43,901 nt of DNA, from assembly GCA_017460805.1 (NCBI GenBank), contig JAFUAF010000045.1, positions 1-43,901 on the forward strand, read 5' to 3'. Position 1 is the first letter of the stretch. Each line of letters opens with the position of its first letter. Source of the stretch: Bacillota bacterium. Its GTDB lineage: Bacteria > Bacillota > Clostridia > Lachnospirales > CAG-274. A program made the position numbers and the translations under genes. The notes under the pieces were generated by a model. That model ran no database searches. It had not been told where the DNA came from and saw nothing but the letters and a program-made list of their open reading frames with translations. Positions 24,336 to 32,897 of the stretch are shown here, in pieces.

Positions 24336-25349
24336 TCAGGCTCTTAAAAGACTGTGTTTTTCGTTTGCGGTCGCATATTCTATGTATTTGCCCGTGCCTA
24401 TTGCCACACAGCTTATGGCTTCGTCTGCTATAACGGCATTTATACCCGTTTTTTGCTTTATCAGCTTGTCAAGCCCGTAGAGCAGGGAACCGCCGCCTGT
24501 CATAACTATGCCGCGTTCCGAAATATCGGAAGAAAGCTCGGGCGGGGTCTGTTCAAGAACATAGTGTACGCCGTCAACTATTGCATCCGCACATTCTTTC
24601 ATAGCCTCGTTCATTTCGTCCGAAGTGACTTTTATAGTGGCAGGCAGGCCGTTTTTAAGGTTTCTGCCGCTGACATCCATTGTTACTACCGCAGTATCGC
24701 TGTAGGCCGTGCCTATATTTATTTTGAGTGACTCCGCCGTGCGTTCGCCTATAAGCAGACTGTGCTTTTTCTTCATATATTTTATTATTGCATCGTCAAA
24801 ATTGTCGCCTGCCATTTTAAGACTGGTGCTGACTACGTTGCCGCCGAGAGAGATTACCGCAATATCGGTTGTACCGCCGCCTATATCCACGACCATGCTG
24901 CCGCGGGCACGGTTTATCTCTATGCCTGCGCCTATTGCCGCCGCCATCGGCTCTTCTATAATATATACGCGGCTTGCGCCTGCAATGCGGGTGGTCTCCT
25001 CAACCGCACGGCGCTCGACCTCCGTTACCTTGCTGGGCACACAGACTGCTATGCGCGGCTTGCGAAACCAATGCCTGCCGACGGATTTTTCTATAAAATA
25101 GCGTATCATACGCTCTGTTACATCAAAATTTGAAATGACACCCTCGCGCAGGGGGCGTATCGCCTCTATATTCTGCGGGGTCTTGCCTATCATGCGCCTT
25201 GCTTCTTCTCCGACTGCAAGTATCTCGCCCGTGAACTTGTCAACGGCTACAACGGAGGGCTCCTGAAGCACGATGCCCTGACCCTTTTTATAGACCAGAA
25301 CGCTTGCCGTGCCAAGGTCTATTCCAATGTCGGAACCGTAAAACCACAT
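24336..25349 (-). CDS. MreB/Mbl rod-shape actin homologue
   Basis: A 337-residue bacterial actin. The phosphate loops are GIDLGTASVLVY and VVDIGGGTTDIAVIS, the adenosine motif is GIVMTGGGSLLYGLD, and the family segment YIIEEPMAAAIGAGIEI is complete. It polymerises under the membrane and guides lateral wall synthesis. It is not followed by mreC and mreD, so it is likely an Mbl-type second homologue rather than the mreBCD-operon MreB. It follows a 26-residue membrane peptide gene (11-nt gap) and corC; the RBS GAGGAG before the ATG is good. Confidence 0.95.
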   Translation of the reverse strand: MWFYGSDIGIDLGTASVLVYKKGQGIVLQEPSVVAVDKFTGEILAVGEEARRMIGKTPQNIEAIRPLREGVISNFDVTERMIRYFIEKSVGRHWFRKPRIAVCVPSKVTEVERRAVEETTRIAGASRVYIIEEPMAAAIGAGIEINRARGSMVVDIGGGTTDIAVISLGGNVVSTSLKMAGDNFDDAIIKYMKKKHSLLIGERTAESLKINIGTAYSDTAVVTMDVSGRNLKNGLPATIKVTSDEMNEAMKECADAIVDGVHYVLEQTPPELSSDISERGIVMTGGGSLLYGLDKLIKQKTGINAVIADEAISCVAIGTGKYIEYATANEKHSLLRA

Positions 25350-25359
25350 TTTATTCTCC

Positions 25360-25440
25360 TCACTTCACTATAAAGAAAATTATTATCAAAATTAAAAAAA
25401 CAAATGCAACTATCGCAGATAACATCATAATAAAACTCAT
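25360..25440 (-). CDS. 26-residue hydrophobic membrane peptide
   Basis: The ATG at 25440 overlaps the corC stop by 4 nt (ATGA). The frame runs 26 codons to a TGA at 25360-25362, ten bases before the mreB start codon. The peptide is almost wholly hydrophobic (MSFIMMLSAIVAFVF at the start, then Leu/Ile/Phe, ending IVK), a single membrane span with a short basic tail. Overlap with corC and the tight link to mreB argue that it is translated. No family is recognised; it may be a small membrane regulator. Coding is inferred from position and composition only. Confidence 0.5.
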   Translation of the reverse strand: MSFIMMLSAIVAFVFLILIIIFFIVK

Positions 25441-26792
25441 TTTTCTTCTTCCCCGGATGTTTTTTTCAGTATTCTAAGCATAACTATCCTGTTTTTCTCG
25501 GCCTCTTCTATTATAAAGTCGATGCCGTTTTCACTGTCTTCTATCTTTTCTCCGCTTTCGGGGAAACGGCCTATAAGCCCTAAAACATAACCGCCTATGG
25601 TCTCTGCATCCTCGCTTTCAAGGTTTATGCCAAGCATATCATTCACATCATCAAGACGTGTGACGGCTTCGACAATAAACTCGTTTTCGCTTACGGGAAC
25701 TATCTCTTCCTGTTCTTCCTCATCTTCTTCGAGTATATCGCCGACTATCTCTTCTATCATGTCCTGCAAAGTTAAAAGTCCCGCCGTTCCGCCGTATTCG
25801 TCAAGTACGATGGCCATGCGCTGACTGTTTGTGCGCATACTGACAAAAAGCTCGGAGCAGGGCTTTGATTCGTATGTGAAAAAGGGCTCGTGCATATAGT
25901 CGTCTATGCGGAAGTTTTTTGTATCTTCAAGCAGCATAATGTCCTTGAACGACAAAATGCCTATTATATTGTCCATAGTTTCATTATAGACAGGCAGTCT
26001 TGTGAACTGACTTTCCCTGAAACAGTTTACGGTCTCGGCAAAGGTGGAAGTTACGGGTATGGCAGTCATTTCCGTTCTGGGCACCATAACATTCTCGGCG
26101 CGCGTATCACCGAATTCCACCACGTTTGTTATCATTTCACGCTCGGGAGTTTCCAGAACGCCCTCTTCGTGGCTCACCGTGACCATGGTAAGAAATTCGC
26201 TCTCGGTCACAAGTGGGGTCTGGTCATCTTTTTTTATACCCAAAAGCTTGAATATGCCGCCCGTTATTACGTTAAGCACCGCGATAAACGGTGTAAATAT
26301 AAATATACAAAACGCAATGGGCTTAACAAACCATACGGCAACTTTTTCGCAGTATTGTTTTGCGTAGGTCTTGGGTGTTATCTCGCCGCAGATAAGTACG
26401 GCGATAGTGGTGATGCCCGTAGCTATGCCGACACCCTTGCTGCCGAACAGGTCGGTCGCAATGACTGTTGAAAGTGCGGATGCACCTATGTTTACAAGGT
26501 TATTGCCTATAAGTATGGCTGTAAGAAGCTTGGACGGGTTTTCCACCACGCGCTGTATAAGCTCTGCGTTTTTGACCTTTTCATCGACCATGTTTCTAAG
26601 CCTTATCTGGCTGATGCTTGTCAGCGAGGTCTCCGCTGCCGAGAAAAAGCCCGATAATACAAGTAATATCAAAAATATTATAACTTGTGTCGGGTCTGCG
26701 TTTTTTACTGCATTTGCCGCTGCCTGCGTCACCGTCTCGGTCAAAGTGTCCGCAAGCAAAAATAAATGTGAACTGTCGGGATCGGGGTTCAC
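25437..26792 (-). CDS. CorC/HlyC-family CNNM-CBS membrane transporter
   Basis: A 451-residue protein of the CNNM/CorC family, linked to magnesium or cobalt efflux. It has a CNNM-type membrane domain (LSGFFSAAETSLTS, ICGEITPKTYAKQ), a CBS pair (VMVPRTEMTAIPV, FTRLPVYNETMDNIIGILSF, and ERMAIV-type DEYGGTAGLLTLQD), and the C-terminal CorC_HlyC domain. The GTG at 26792 is preferred because AAGGAG sits 9 nt upstream and the promoter -10 box lies at 26860-26865, so the in-frame ATG at 26888 would be upstream of the transcript. It is followed by a 26-residue peptide gene and mreB in one unit. Confidence 0.9.
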   Translation of the reverse strand: MNPDPDSSHLFLLADTLTETVTQAAANAVKNADPTQVIIFLILLVLSGFFSAAETSLTSISQIRLRNMVDEKVKNAELIQRVVENPSKLLTAILIGNNLVNIGASALSTVIATDLFGSKGVGIATGITTIAVLICGEITPKTYAKQYCEKVAVWFVKPIAFCIFIFTPFIAVLNVITGGIFKLLGIKKDDQTPLVTESEFLTMVTVSHEEGVLETPEREMITNVVEFGDTRAENVMVPRTEMTAIPVTSTFAETVNCFRESQFTRLPVYNETMDNIIGILSFKDIMLLEDTKNFRIDDYMHEPFFTYESKPCSELFVSMRTNSQRMAIVLDEYGGTAGLLTLQDMIEEIVGDILEEDEEEQEEIVPVSENEFIVEAVTRLDDVNDMLGINLESEDAETIGGYVLGLIGRFPESGEKIEDSENGIDFIIEEAEKNRIVMLRILKKTSGEEEK

Positions 26793-26859
26793 AAGATCAC
26801 ACTCCTTAGAATACACGCTTTTAAGCGCTTTTTGCATAAAATTTTTTTGGAATAGAAAC

Positions 26860-26888
26860 ATTATAGCACAAAACAGACGGTTATACAA
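26860..26888 (-). promoter_or_regulatory. Promoter of the corC unit
   Basis: Minus strand TTGTAT (26888-26883), 17-bp spacer, TATAAT (26865-26860). It helps to settle the corC start codon at 26792. Confidence 0.75.
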
Positions 26889-27003
26889 GAGAAATGTTAT
26901 TTCAGTTTTATTTCATTTTTTATTGGAGAAATTCCGATTTTTTTGCTGATCTCACAGTCAAAATATTTCAAATATTAAGAATTTAAATTTTTTGTAAAAT
27001 CAC

Positions 27004-27032
27004 TGTACAATTTGACCTTAATCTGCTATAAT
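27004..27032 (+). promoter_or_regulatory. Promoter of the ABC transporter/vWA operon
   Basis: TGTACA at 27004-27009, 17-bp spacer, TATAAT at 27027-27032, 50 nt before the first start codon. The -35 is weak (4 of 6), the -10 perfect. Confidence 0.65.
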
Positions 27033-27082
27033 GTAAAATGGTATTAAAGTGGGCAAAATCGCATTTTGCAAAGGAGAAGAAA

Positions 27083-29383
27083 ATGAAAAAGATAAAACCT
27101 ACAACCAAAAGAAAAATTGCGGGTATTATCGCAGTAGTGCTTGTACTGGCAATGGTACTGAGCGCGGTGCTTCCTTTATTTTTAAGGACAGCCTATGCAG
27201 ATGAACCGCAGCAGTTCACCACCGAGGCCTCTGTAGGCCTCAGCGGTGCTGTTAAGATAAACAATGATGCACCCGTGTCTATCAAGGTCACGAACAACGC
27301 TTCCAAGACCTTTAAGGGCAGGGCGGTAATAAAAACGGCAAAGTCCCCGTTTGAGGATAATTATTCCGGAATGGGCGGCGATTCCGAAAGTAAGGTAGAA
27401 TATTTTGCGGATATCGAGCTGGGTGGGGGAGAAACCAGACAGATAGACGGCATAATGCCCATAAATGCCATTTATGACGGATTTACAATAGCTCTTGAAG
27501 ACAACAAGGGCAAGTCTGTACAGGAAAACGAATTTACACTTACCACCGACAGCGACGACAGCTGCTGGCTTGGCGTAATGAGCGACAGCGACAGGACAAG
27601 AAATGCTGTGGCTGCTGATTTTACGGCTTTTGGTCAGACCTATGACCTTGACCGTCTTGTCGAATTCAAAAAGGACGACCTTGACTGCATAGACAATGTC
27701 GAGATACTTTTGATAAACGATTTTGATATGAACAGCCTCACACATGAGGATATCACCAAATTGAGAAAATGGGTTGATGACGGAAATACACTTGTTATAG
27801 GTGCGGAAAACTATGAGTCTCAGACATGGTTTTCGGATCTGACATCAAGTATGGCAAAAAATGAGTTTTCGGTCTCCGACGGGAACAGCGGCTTTGGCGG
27901 CGAAGATACGGCTATTGCACAAAGTCAGCTTAAAACCGCGCTCGCAAGCATAAGTATAAACAACGATGACGAGTGGACGATCGAAGATGCGGCATACTAT
28001 ATGGATGCGGGTCAGATATATAAACTTGCGGGGCTTGTGCAGTATTATGATGTAAGCGCCGACCACTATCCCGAGGAGATAGCCGAATATTTCAATGACA
28101 GCACTACACAGAATTACATAGATGCTACGGGCAGATATTCCCAGTACGGCGCTATTGTGGACGATCTGTATGACGAGGTCTGCTATGAGCAGGATTTTCA
28201 GCCTTTTAACTATTTTGTGCAGTACAACGGCGTAGTTAAGCCGCAGGAAAGCAGCGAGACCCAAAACGGCAGAAGCATGGATTATTACACAGGCGCGGGA
28301 AATGGTGCCATGGTATTTACAAAACCCGATGAGCTGGTCGAAAATGTGCTTGCGGCAGATCTTCCCGTAGGTAACTCTTATTACAATCCGAGCAGCAGCA
28401 GAACCATGTCGGATTTTGATCTTGAAAAGCCGCAGGAGATACTGGGCAGCATCTTCCTTGCCGTTATCATGCTTTATGCGGTCTTTATCGGTCCGATACT
28501 CTATACCATACTAAAAAAGAAAGACAGAAAGGAAAGTGCTGTAAAATACATCCCGCTTTCGGCGCTTTGTCTTACGGGTATAATTATTGTATGCAGCCTC
28601 GGCTCAAAATTCCAGAGACCCCTTTCAAATGTAGTAAATATTATAGATGCGAAAATGGGTGTCGATACCGAGGGCGAGGGTACTATAATCACGGCTTCGC
28701 CCGCTAAAAACGAGGTAAATGTAAAGGGCGAAAGTTTGCAGGGTGTAAGGACAGTAAATAATCGGTGGAGAGGTACGGCAGGCAATTACAGCGCCTCTCT
28801 TACGGATTTTGACTTTACTTTCCATGATGCGACAAAGTGGCAGACAAAGCAGTTTGTCTATAAACCAAAGATAGAACTTGGCGGTGCTCTTTCGGCAAGA
28901 TACACTGATTACAGCTTTGGCGGCAATGCCGATATAGAGATAACCAACAATACGGGTTATGACCTTGAAGATGTCTGTGTTTCGGGTCTTGAAGGCAGTT
29001 ACAGCAATTATTGCGTGACAAAAAAACTTAAAAACGGCGAAACTTTTACTTTTTCTTACGATACGGCACAAAACCGCACATGGTCTGTGAACGACCCTAT
29101 GTCAAAGGCAAGGAACAACTATTCGAGACTTGGAATTAACAAGCGTTTGGCGGTTGAATATGTCCAAATTAACGACCCCGCCGTTGTGGGCTTTATAAAA
29201 TCGGATGCCGCAGGTGTTATAAAAATAAACGGCAGAAGAACGGGCAAGACCGAGATAACAGCCCTTTACACCAATATTGACTATATCGGTACGGGCGTGG
29301 ATATATCGGGCGCGGAAGACGCATACGGCGGACTTTCGGGCATTGATTCTGATTTTAACGGGGCAGGGGGTGCAGTAAGATGA
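27083..29383 (+). CDS. Exported membrane protein heading the ABC/vWA operon
   Basis: A 766-residue protein. It has a basic N-terminus and a hydrophobic segment (IAGIIAVVLVLAMVLSAVL) ending before TAYADEPQQ, which looks like a signal peptide. The extracytoplasmic region includes VEILLINDFDMNSLTHEDI and VDDGNTLVIGAENY, reminiscent of the glutamine-amidotransferase-like fold found in vWA and gliding-type operons. Two membrane spans lie near residues 452-475 and 490-510, followed by a second soluble region. AAGGAG at 27071-27076 supports the ATG at 27083. It overlaps the ABC ATPase gene by 4 nt. The function is unknown; probably a subunit or substrate-binding part of the transporter system. Confidence 0.8.
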   Translation: MKKIKPTTKRKIAGIIAVVLVLAMVLSAVLPLFLRTAYADEPQQFTTEASVGLSGAVKINNDAPVSIKVTNNASKTFKGRAVIKTAKSPFEDNYSGMGGDSESKVEYFADIELGGGETRQIDGIMPINAIYDGFTIALEDNKGKSVQENEFTLTTDSDDSCWLGVMSDSDRTRNAVAADFTAFGQTYDLDRLVEFKKDDLDCIDNVEILLINDFDMNSLTHEDITKLRKWVDDGNTLVIGAENYESQTWFSDLTSSMAKNEFSVSDGNSGFGGEDTAIAQSQLKTALASISINNDDEWTIEDAAYYMDAGQIYKLAGLVQYYDVSADHYPEEIAEYFNDSTTQNYIDATGRYSQYGAIVDDLYDEVCYEQDFQPFNYFVQYNGVVKPQESSETQNGRSMDYYTGAGNGAMVFTKPDELVENVLAADLPVGNSYYNPSSSRTMSDFDLEKPQEILGSIFLAVIMLYAVFIGPILYTILKKKDRKESAVKYIPLSALCLTGIIIVCSLGSKFQRPLSNVVNIIDAKMGVDTEGEGTIITASPAKNEVNVKGESLQGVRTVNNRWRGTAGNYSASLTDFDFTFHDATKWQTKQFVYKPKIELGGALSARYTDYSFGGNADIEITNNTGYDLEDVCVSGLEGSYSNYCVTKKLKNGETFTFSYDTAQNRTWSVNDPMSKARNNYSRLGINKRLAVEYVQINDPAVVGFIKSDAAGVIKINGRRTGKTEITALYTNIDYIGTGVDISGAEDAYGGLSGIDSDFNGAGGAVR

Positions 29384-30321
29384 TACAGATAGAAAATCTT
29401 ACCAAATTTTACGGCAGATTCAAGGCTGTGGACGGTCTGACCCTTGAAATACCCGACGGAAGTGTGTTTGGCTTTGTAGGTCCGAACGGTGCGGGCAAAA
29501 CCACCACAATGAAAATTATGTCGGGTCTGCTTGCGGCAAGCGGCGGCAGAATAACCATTGACGGCATGGATATAATAGAGCATCCCGAGTTTATCGGCGA
29601 TAAAGTAGGCTATATGCCCGACTTTTTCGGCACTTACGACAATCTGCGTGCGGACGAGTATCTTGAATTCTATGCGGGAATGTATAAAATACCCGCAAAC
29701 GAGCAGCCACGCCTTATTGACGATCTGCTTGAACTGGTTGATCTGACGGAAAAGAAATATGCCTATGTGGACTCGCTTTCGCGAGGTATGAAACAGCGTC
29801 TTTGTCTTGCAAGAAGTCTTGTGCACGATCCGTCTTTGCTTATCCTTGACGAGCCCGCTTCGGGTCTTGACCCGCGTGCGCGCTTTGAGATGAAAGAGAT
29901 TTTAAAACAGCTTAAAAACCTCGGCAAGACCGTTATTATAAGCTCGCATATCCTGCCCGAACTTGCGGAGATGTGTACCCATGTCGGCATTATCGACCAC
30001 GGCGTTGTAAAGGCGACGGGCAGTATTTCCGATATAATGCAGAATATGCAGAAAGAACAGGTATATTCCGTTAAAACACTTGAAAATACGGGCTTTGACG
30101 AGATAAAAGCCTTGCTTTTGGAACTGCCTTTTGCTTCGGATATAACAGTTAATACGGATGAAGTGATATTCAGCTACAGGGGCGACAAGGACTCTGTGGC
30201 AAGGCTTATAAAAAATATTGTGGATAAAAATGTACCTCTGCTCAGCTTTGCCGAAAAGCAGGGCAATCTGGAGGATGTATTTATGGAATTGACGGGGGAT
30301 GAAAAAAATGAACAAAATTAA
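29380..30321 (+). CDS. ABC transporter ATP-binding protein
   Basis: A 313-residue nucleotide-binding subunit. Walker A GPNGAGKTTT (near residue 35), signature LSRGMKQRL, Walker B LLILDEPASGLDP and the switch His in IISSHILPE are all present. It belongs to the class that works with ABC-2 type permeases (export). The C-terminal 90 residues form an accessory domain. It starts inside the end of the preceding gene and its last codons overlap the permease start. Confidence 0.95.
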   Translation: MIQIENLTKFYGRFKAVDGLTLEIPDGSVFGFVGPNGAGKTTTMKIMSGLLAASGGRITIDGMDIIEHPEFIGDKVGYMPDFFGTYDNLRADEYLEFYAGMYKIPANEQPRLIDDLLELVDLTEKKYAYVDSLSRGMKQRLCLARSLVHDPSLLILDEPASGLDPRARFEMKEILKQLKNLGKTVIISSHILPELAEMCTHVGIIDHGVVKATGSISDIMQNMQKEQVYSVKTLENTGFDEIKALLLELPFASDITVNTDEVIFSYRGDKDSVARLIKNIVDKNVPLLSFAEKQGNLEDVFMELTGDEKNEQN

Positions 30322-31168
30322 AACTTTATTTGACAACCCCATTGTAAAACGTGAGATAAAGCAGACTTTTCGCAAACCCAAGATATTTTGGATAATGGCG
30401 GCGTATCTGTTTGCACTGGCAGCTGTATCGGCTACGGTTTTGGGCAATGTCGGCAACGACAGCTATGACCCGATGCTGCCGTCTGTAATGTATTTTGTTA
30501 TACTCGGTATGCAGATGATATTATTGACTGTAATAGTGCCGATAACGACTTCTACAGCCATAAGCGGCGAGAGGGAGCGTCAGACTTTTGACCTGCTTAT
30601 CATAACAAAAACAAGTATGTATGATATTATTTTGGGTAAAATGCTGTGCTCGCTTATGATAGTGTGCATAATGATAGCACTCAGTATGCCCGTTTATGCC
30701 GTTGTTTTCTATTACGGCGGCGTTTCGGTCATCCAATTTATCTTAAATCAGATATATATGCTTTGCTATGTGTCTATGATAGGCAGTTTAGGCATCGTGT
30801 TCTCGGCTATTATGAAAAAAAGCACGGCGGCTTCCGTTGCGACTATCGCCTTTATTTTTGCGGTGATAATCGGCGCTTGGATGGCGCTTGGTATGCTTGG
30901 ACTGATGTTTAGTGCTATGTTCCAGTCGAGAGATGTATTCAGAGTGTTCGGCACGTTTTTTATCTTTAATCCCATAATCAGCTTTATGTCTATGATAGAC
31001 AGCCAGATGGGTACGGATATATCGTGGGAAGTGCTTGACGAGATAGCTTTCTCGTTTGAAAATAAAGTGATCTACTGCTGGCATATAAATATGATATTAT
31101 ATCTTTTTATTGCGCATTTACTTATTAAATTCGCCGCAAAAAAGATAGCACCCGTAAGAAAAAAATAA
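30308..31168 (+). CDS. ABC-2 type permease
   Basis: A 286-residue membrane subunit with six predicted spans. It starts NPIVKREIKQTFRKPKIFW, the amphipathic lead typical of ABC-2 permeases, and has the motif SGERERQTFDLLIITKTS between the second and third spans. The ATG at 30308 is preferred over 30299, because GGGGG at 30294-30298 is correctly spaced for it. It overlaps the ATPase gene by 14 nt. It partners the ATPase above; the exported substrate is unknown. Confidence 0.9.
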   Translation: MNKIKTLFDNPIVKREIKQTFRKPKIFWIMAAYLFALAAVSATVLGNVGNDSYDPMLPSVMYFVILGMQMILLTVIVPITTSTAISGERERQTFDLLIITKTSMYDIILGKMLCSLMIVCIMIALSMPVYAVVFYYGGVSVIQFILNQIYMLCYVSMIGSLGIVFSAIMKKSTAASVATIAFIFAVIIGAWMALGMLGLMFSAMFQSRDVFRVFGTFFIFNPIISFMSMIDSQMGTDISWEVLDEIAFSFENKVIYCWHINMILYLFIAHLLIKFAAKKIAPVRKK

Positions 31169-31201
31169 AGTGGGATTTTATAAAAGAAATAAGGTACAGC
31201 T

Positions 31202-32890
31202 ATGAAAGAACTTGAACGACTTCTGGCGCCGCTTAAACGTGCGGTGATACGCTACAATTTAATAAATTACTGTATTGCGGCGCTTGCGGCGGGTGTTTTT
31301 ATCGACATCATAATAGCCGCTGTGTCCAAGTTTGTGCTGATACTCGGGCTTTGGAAGTATCTTCTTTGTGTGCCTGCTCTGCTTTTGCTTATTGCGGCGG
31401 CTGCGGCGCTTATCCTGCGCCCCGATACAAAAAAACTCTGTCTTATTGCAGATAAACTGGGGCTTATGGAGCGCTGCATAACCGCTTACGGCCTTTTAAA
31501 AGACTGCAAAAACGACGAGATGGATATGCTCGAGATAACCGACACCATAGACCGTCTGCGCCAAAAAAATTTTGAGACCGAGTACAGACCCGCCCTGTGG
31601 CTGCCGCTTTTAAAGGCGTGCGGCATAGGGCTTATTCTGCTTGCGGCGGTATATTTCATTCCTTCGCCGAAACAGGCACAGCTTGACGAACAGGCGGATG
31701 TTCACGAACGAGCCATGACAGAGTACGAGCGCGTGGAAAAGGCGGCCGAGGAGATAATTGCCGACAAACAGACCAAAAAAGAGATAAAAAAAGAACTGCG
31801 CTCGCTCAAAAAGCGCCTTGCAAGGGCAAAGACCACGCAGGATGCGGTGCATGAGATACGAGAGAGCCAGCAGCAGCTTAAAAAGGTCGAAAAGGAAAAT
31901 TCCTCCCTTAACGAGCTTTCGGAAGCACTTTCGCAAAATGAAAATACCAAAGCTCTCGGCGAGGCTCTGCGTTCGGATAATATCGAACAGACCAAACAGC
32001 AGCTTAAACAGCTTAACGACCAAATAAGCAAAATGTCGCCCGAACAGCTTTCACAGCTTGGCAATGCGCTTTCTCAGGCGGCCGATAAGCTTGCAAACGA
32101 CGATCAGGCAAAACAGCTTTTAAATCAAATGGGTAATGCCATGCAGGGTAATCAGGACTTGCAGGAGATAAACAGCCTGATGAACCAACTGAATAATACT
32201 ATCGAGCAGCAGGCGCAGAATAATCAAGAGCTTAAAAATGCCGTTAATAAAATGAATAATGCGCTTGAAAACAGCGCAAACGGTATGCAGGGCAAACCGC
32301 TCAACAATAACCAAAATCAGAATAATCAAAACAATCAGAATAACCAAAATAATCAAAATAATCAAAATAATCAAAATCAAAATGGCCAACAGGGTCAGCA
32401 AGGCCAACAGGGACAACAAGGCCAACAGGGACAACAAGGTCAGAATGGACAGCAAGGCCAGAATGGACAGCAAGGTCAGCAAGGTCAAAACGGACAGCAA
32501 GGCGGTCAAGGTCAAGGTCAAGGTCAGCAAGGTCAACAGGGCGGTCAAGGTCAAGGTCAGGCTCAGGGTCAGCAAGGCCAACAAGGACAGCAGGGCGGTC
32601 AAGGTCAGCCGGGCGGTCAGGGGCGTGGTGACGGACATATCGCAAACGAAAATGTATACACACCTTTGACGGGCAAACCGAGCGAAAATGTCGAATTGCA
32701 GGGTACGGAGAACGAAAACGGCGATTTTACCAAAGGCAAGACAATAAACGACGGCCCTGCGGGCGAGATAGTGCCGTATAACACGGTAGTGGAGCAGTAC
32801 AAGTCCGAGGCACTTGAAGATATGAACAACAGTTCTCTTCCGTCGGGCATGGAAGATATAGTAAAGGATTATTTTACAGGATTAGAGTGA
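31202..32890 (+). CDS. Membrane-anchored coiled-coil protein with Asn/Gln/Gly repeats
   Basis: A 562-residue protein. Three hydrophobic segments lie near residues 20-40, 45-68 and 138-155, followed by a long charged heptad-rich coiled coil (about 165-365, with ETAKQQLKQL-like heptads). Then comes an extreme low-complexity tract (about 367-478) that is first Asn/Gln and then Gln/Gly, and a short C-terminal domain (YNTVVEQYKSEALEDM). The layout recalls DUF4175-type proteins found next to BatA/vWA genes. It probably spans the membrane with the coiled coil and repeat on one side as a flexible linker. It is 33 nt after the permease and 7 nt before the vWA gene. Confidence 0.8.
   Translation: MKELERLLAPLKRAVIRYNLINYCIAALAAGVFIDIIIAAVSKFVLILGLWKYLLCVPALLLLIAAAAALILRPDTKKLCLIADKLGLMERCITAYGLLKDCKNDEMDMLEITDTIDRLRQKNFETEYRPALWLPLLKACGIGLILLAAVYFIPSPKQAQLDEQADVHERAMTEYERVEKAAEEIIADKQTKKEIKKELRSLKKRLARAKTTQDAVHEIRESQQQLKKVEKENSSLNELSEALSQNENTKALGEALRSDNIEQTKQQLKQLNDQISKMSPEQLSQLGNALSQAADKLANDDQAKQLLNQMGNAMQGNQDLQEINSLMNQLNNTIEQQAQNNQELKNAVNKMNNALENSANGMQGKPLNNNQNQNNQNNQNNQNNQNNQNNQNQNGQQGQQGQQGQQGQQGQQGQNGQQGQNGQQGQQGQNGQQGGQGQGQGQQGQQGGQGQGQAQGQQGQQGQQGGQGQPGGQGRGDGHIANENVYTPLTGKPSENVELQGTENENGDFTKGKTINDGPAGEIVPYNTVVEQYKSEALEDMNNSSLPSGMEDIVKDYFTGLE
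32302..32634 (+). repeat. In-frame tandem repeat coding Asn/Gln then Gln/Gly
   Basis: The first half is built of 9-bp units such as CAAAATAAT (coding QNN). The second half is built of units such as GGCCAACAG and GGTCAGCAA (coding GQQ). All codon boundaries are kept, so expansion or contraction in steps of 9 bp would not break the gene. Long open frames on the opposite strand here (Leu/Thr-rich, Asp/Leu-rich) are by-products of the repeat. Confidence 0.9.
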
Positions 32891-32897
32891 GGCAGAT

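Noticed and set aside
26793..26888. A longer N-terminus for the CorC protein
   Set aside because: The promoter -10 box lies inside it, and the GTG at 26792 has a strong RBS.
32302..32634. A CRISPR array
   Set aside because: Units are 9 bp, contiguous, without spacers, and lie inside a coding frame.
32120..32663. Long reverse-strand open frames (Leu/Thr-rich and Asp/Leu-rich)
   Set aside because: They mirror the Asn/Gln/Gly repeat of the real gene, have no RBS and have unnatural composition.
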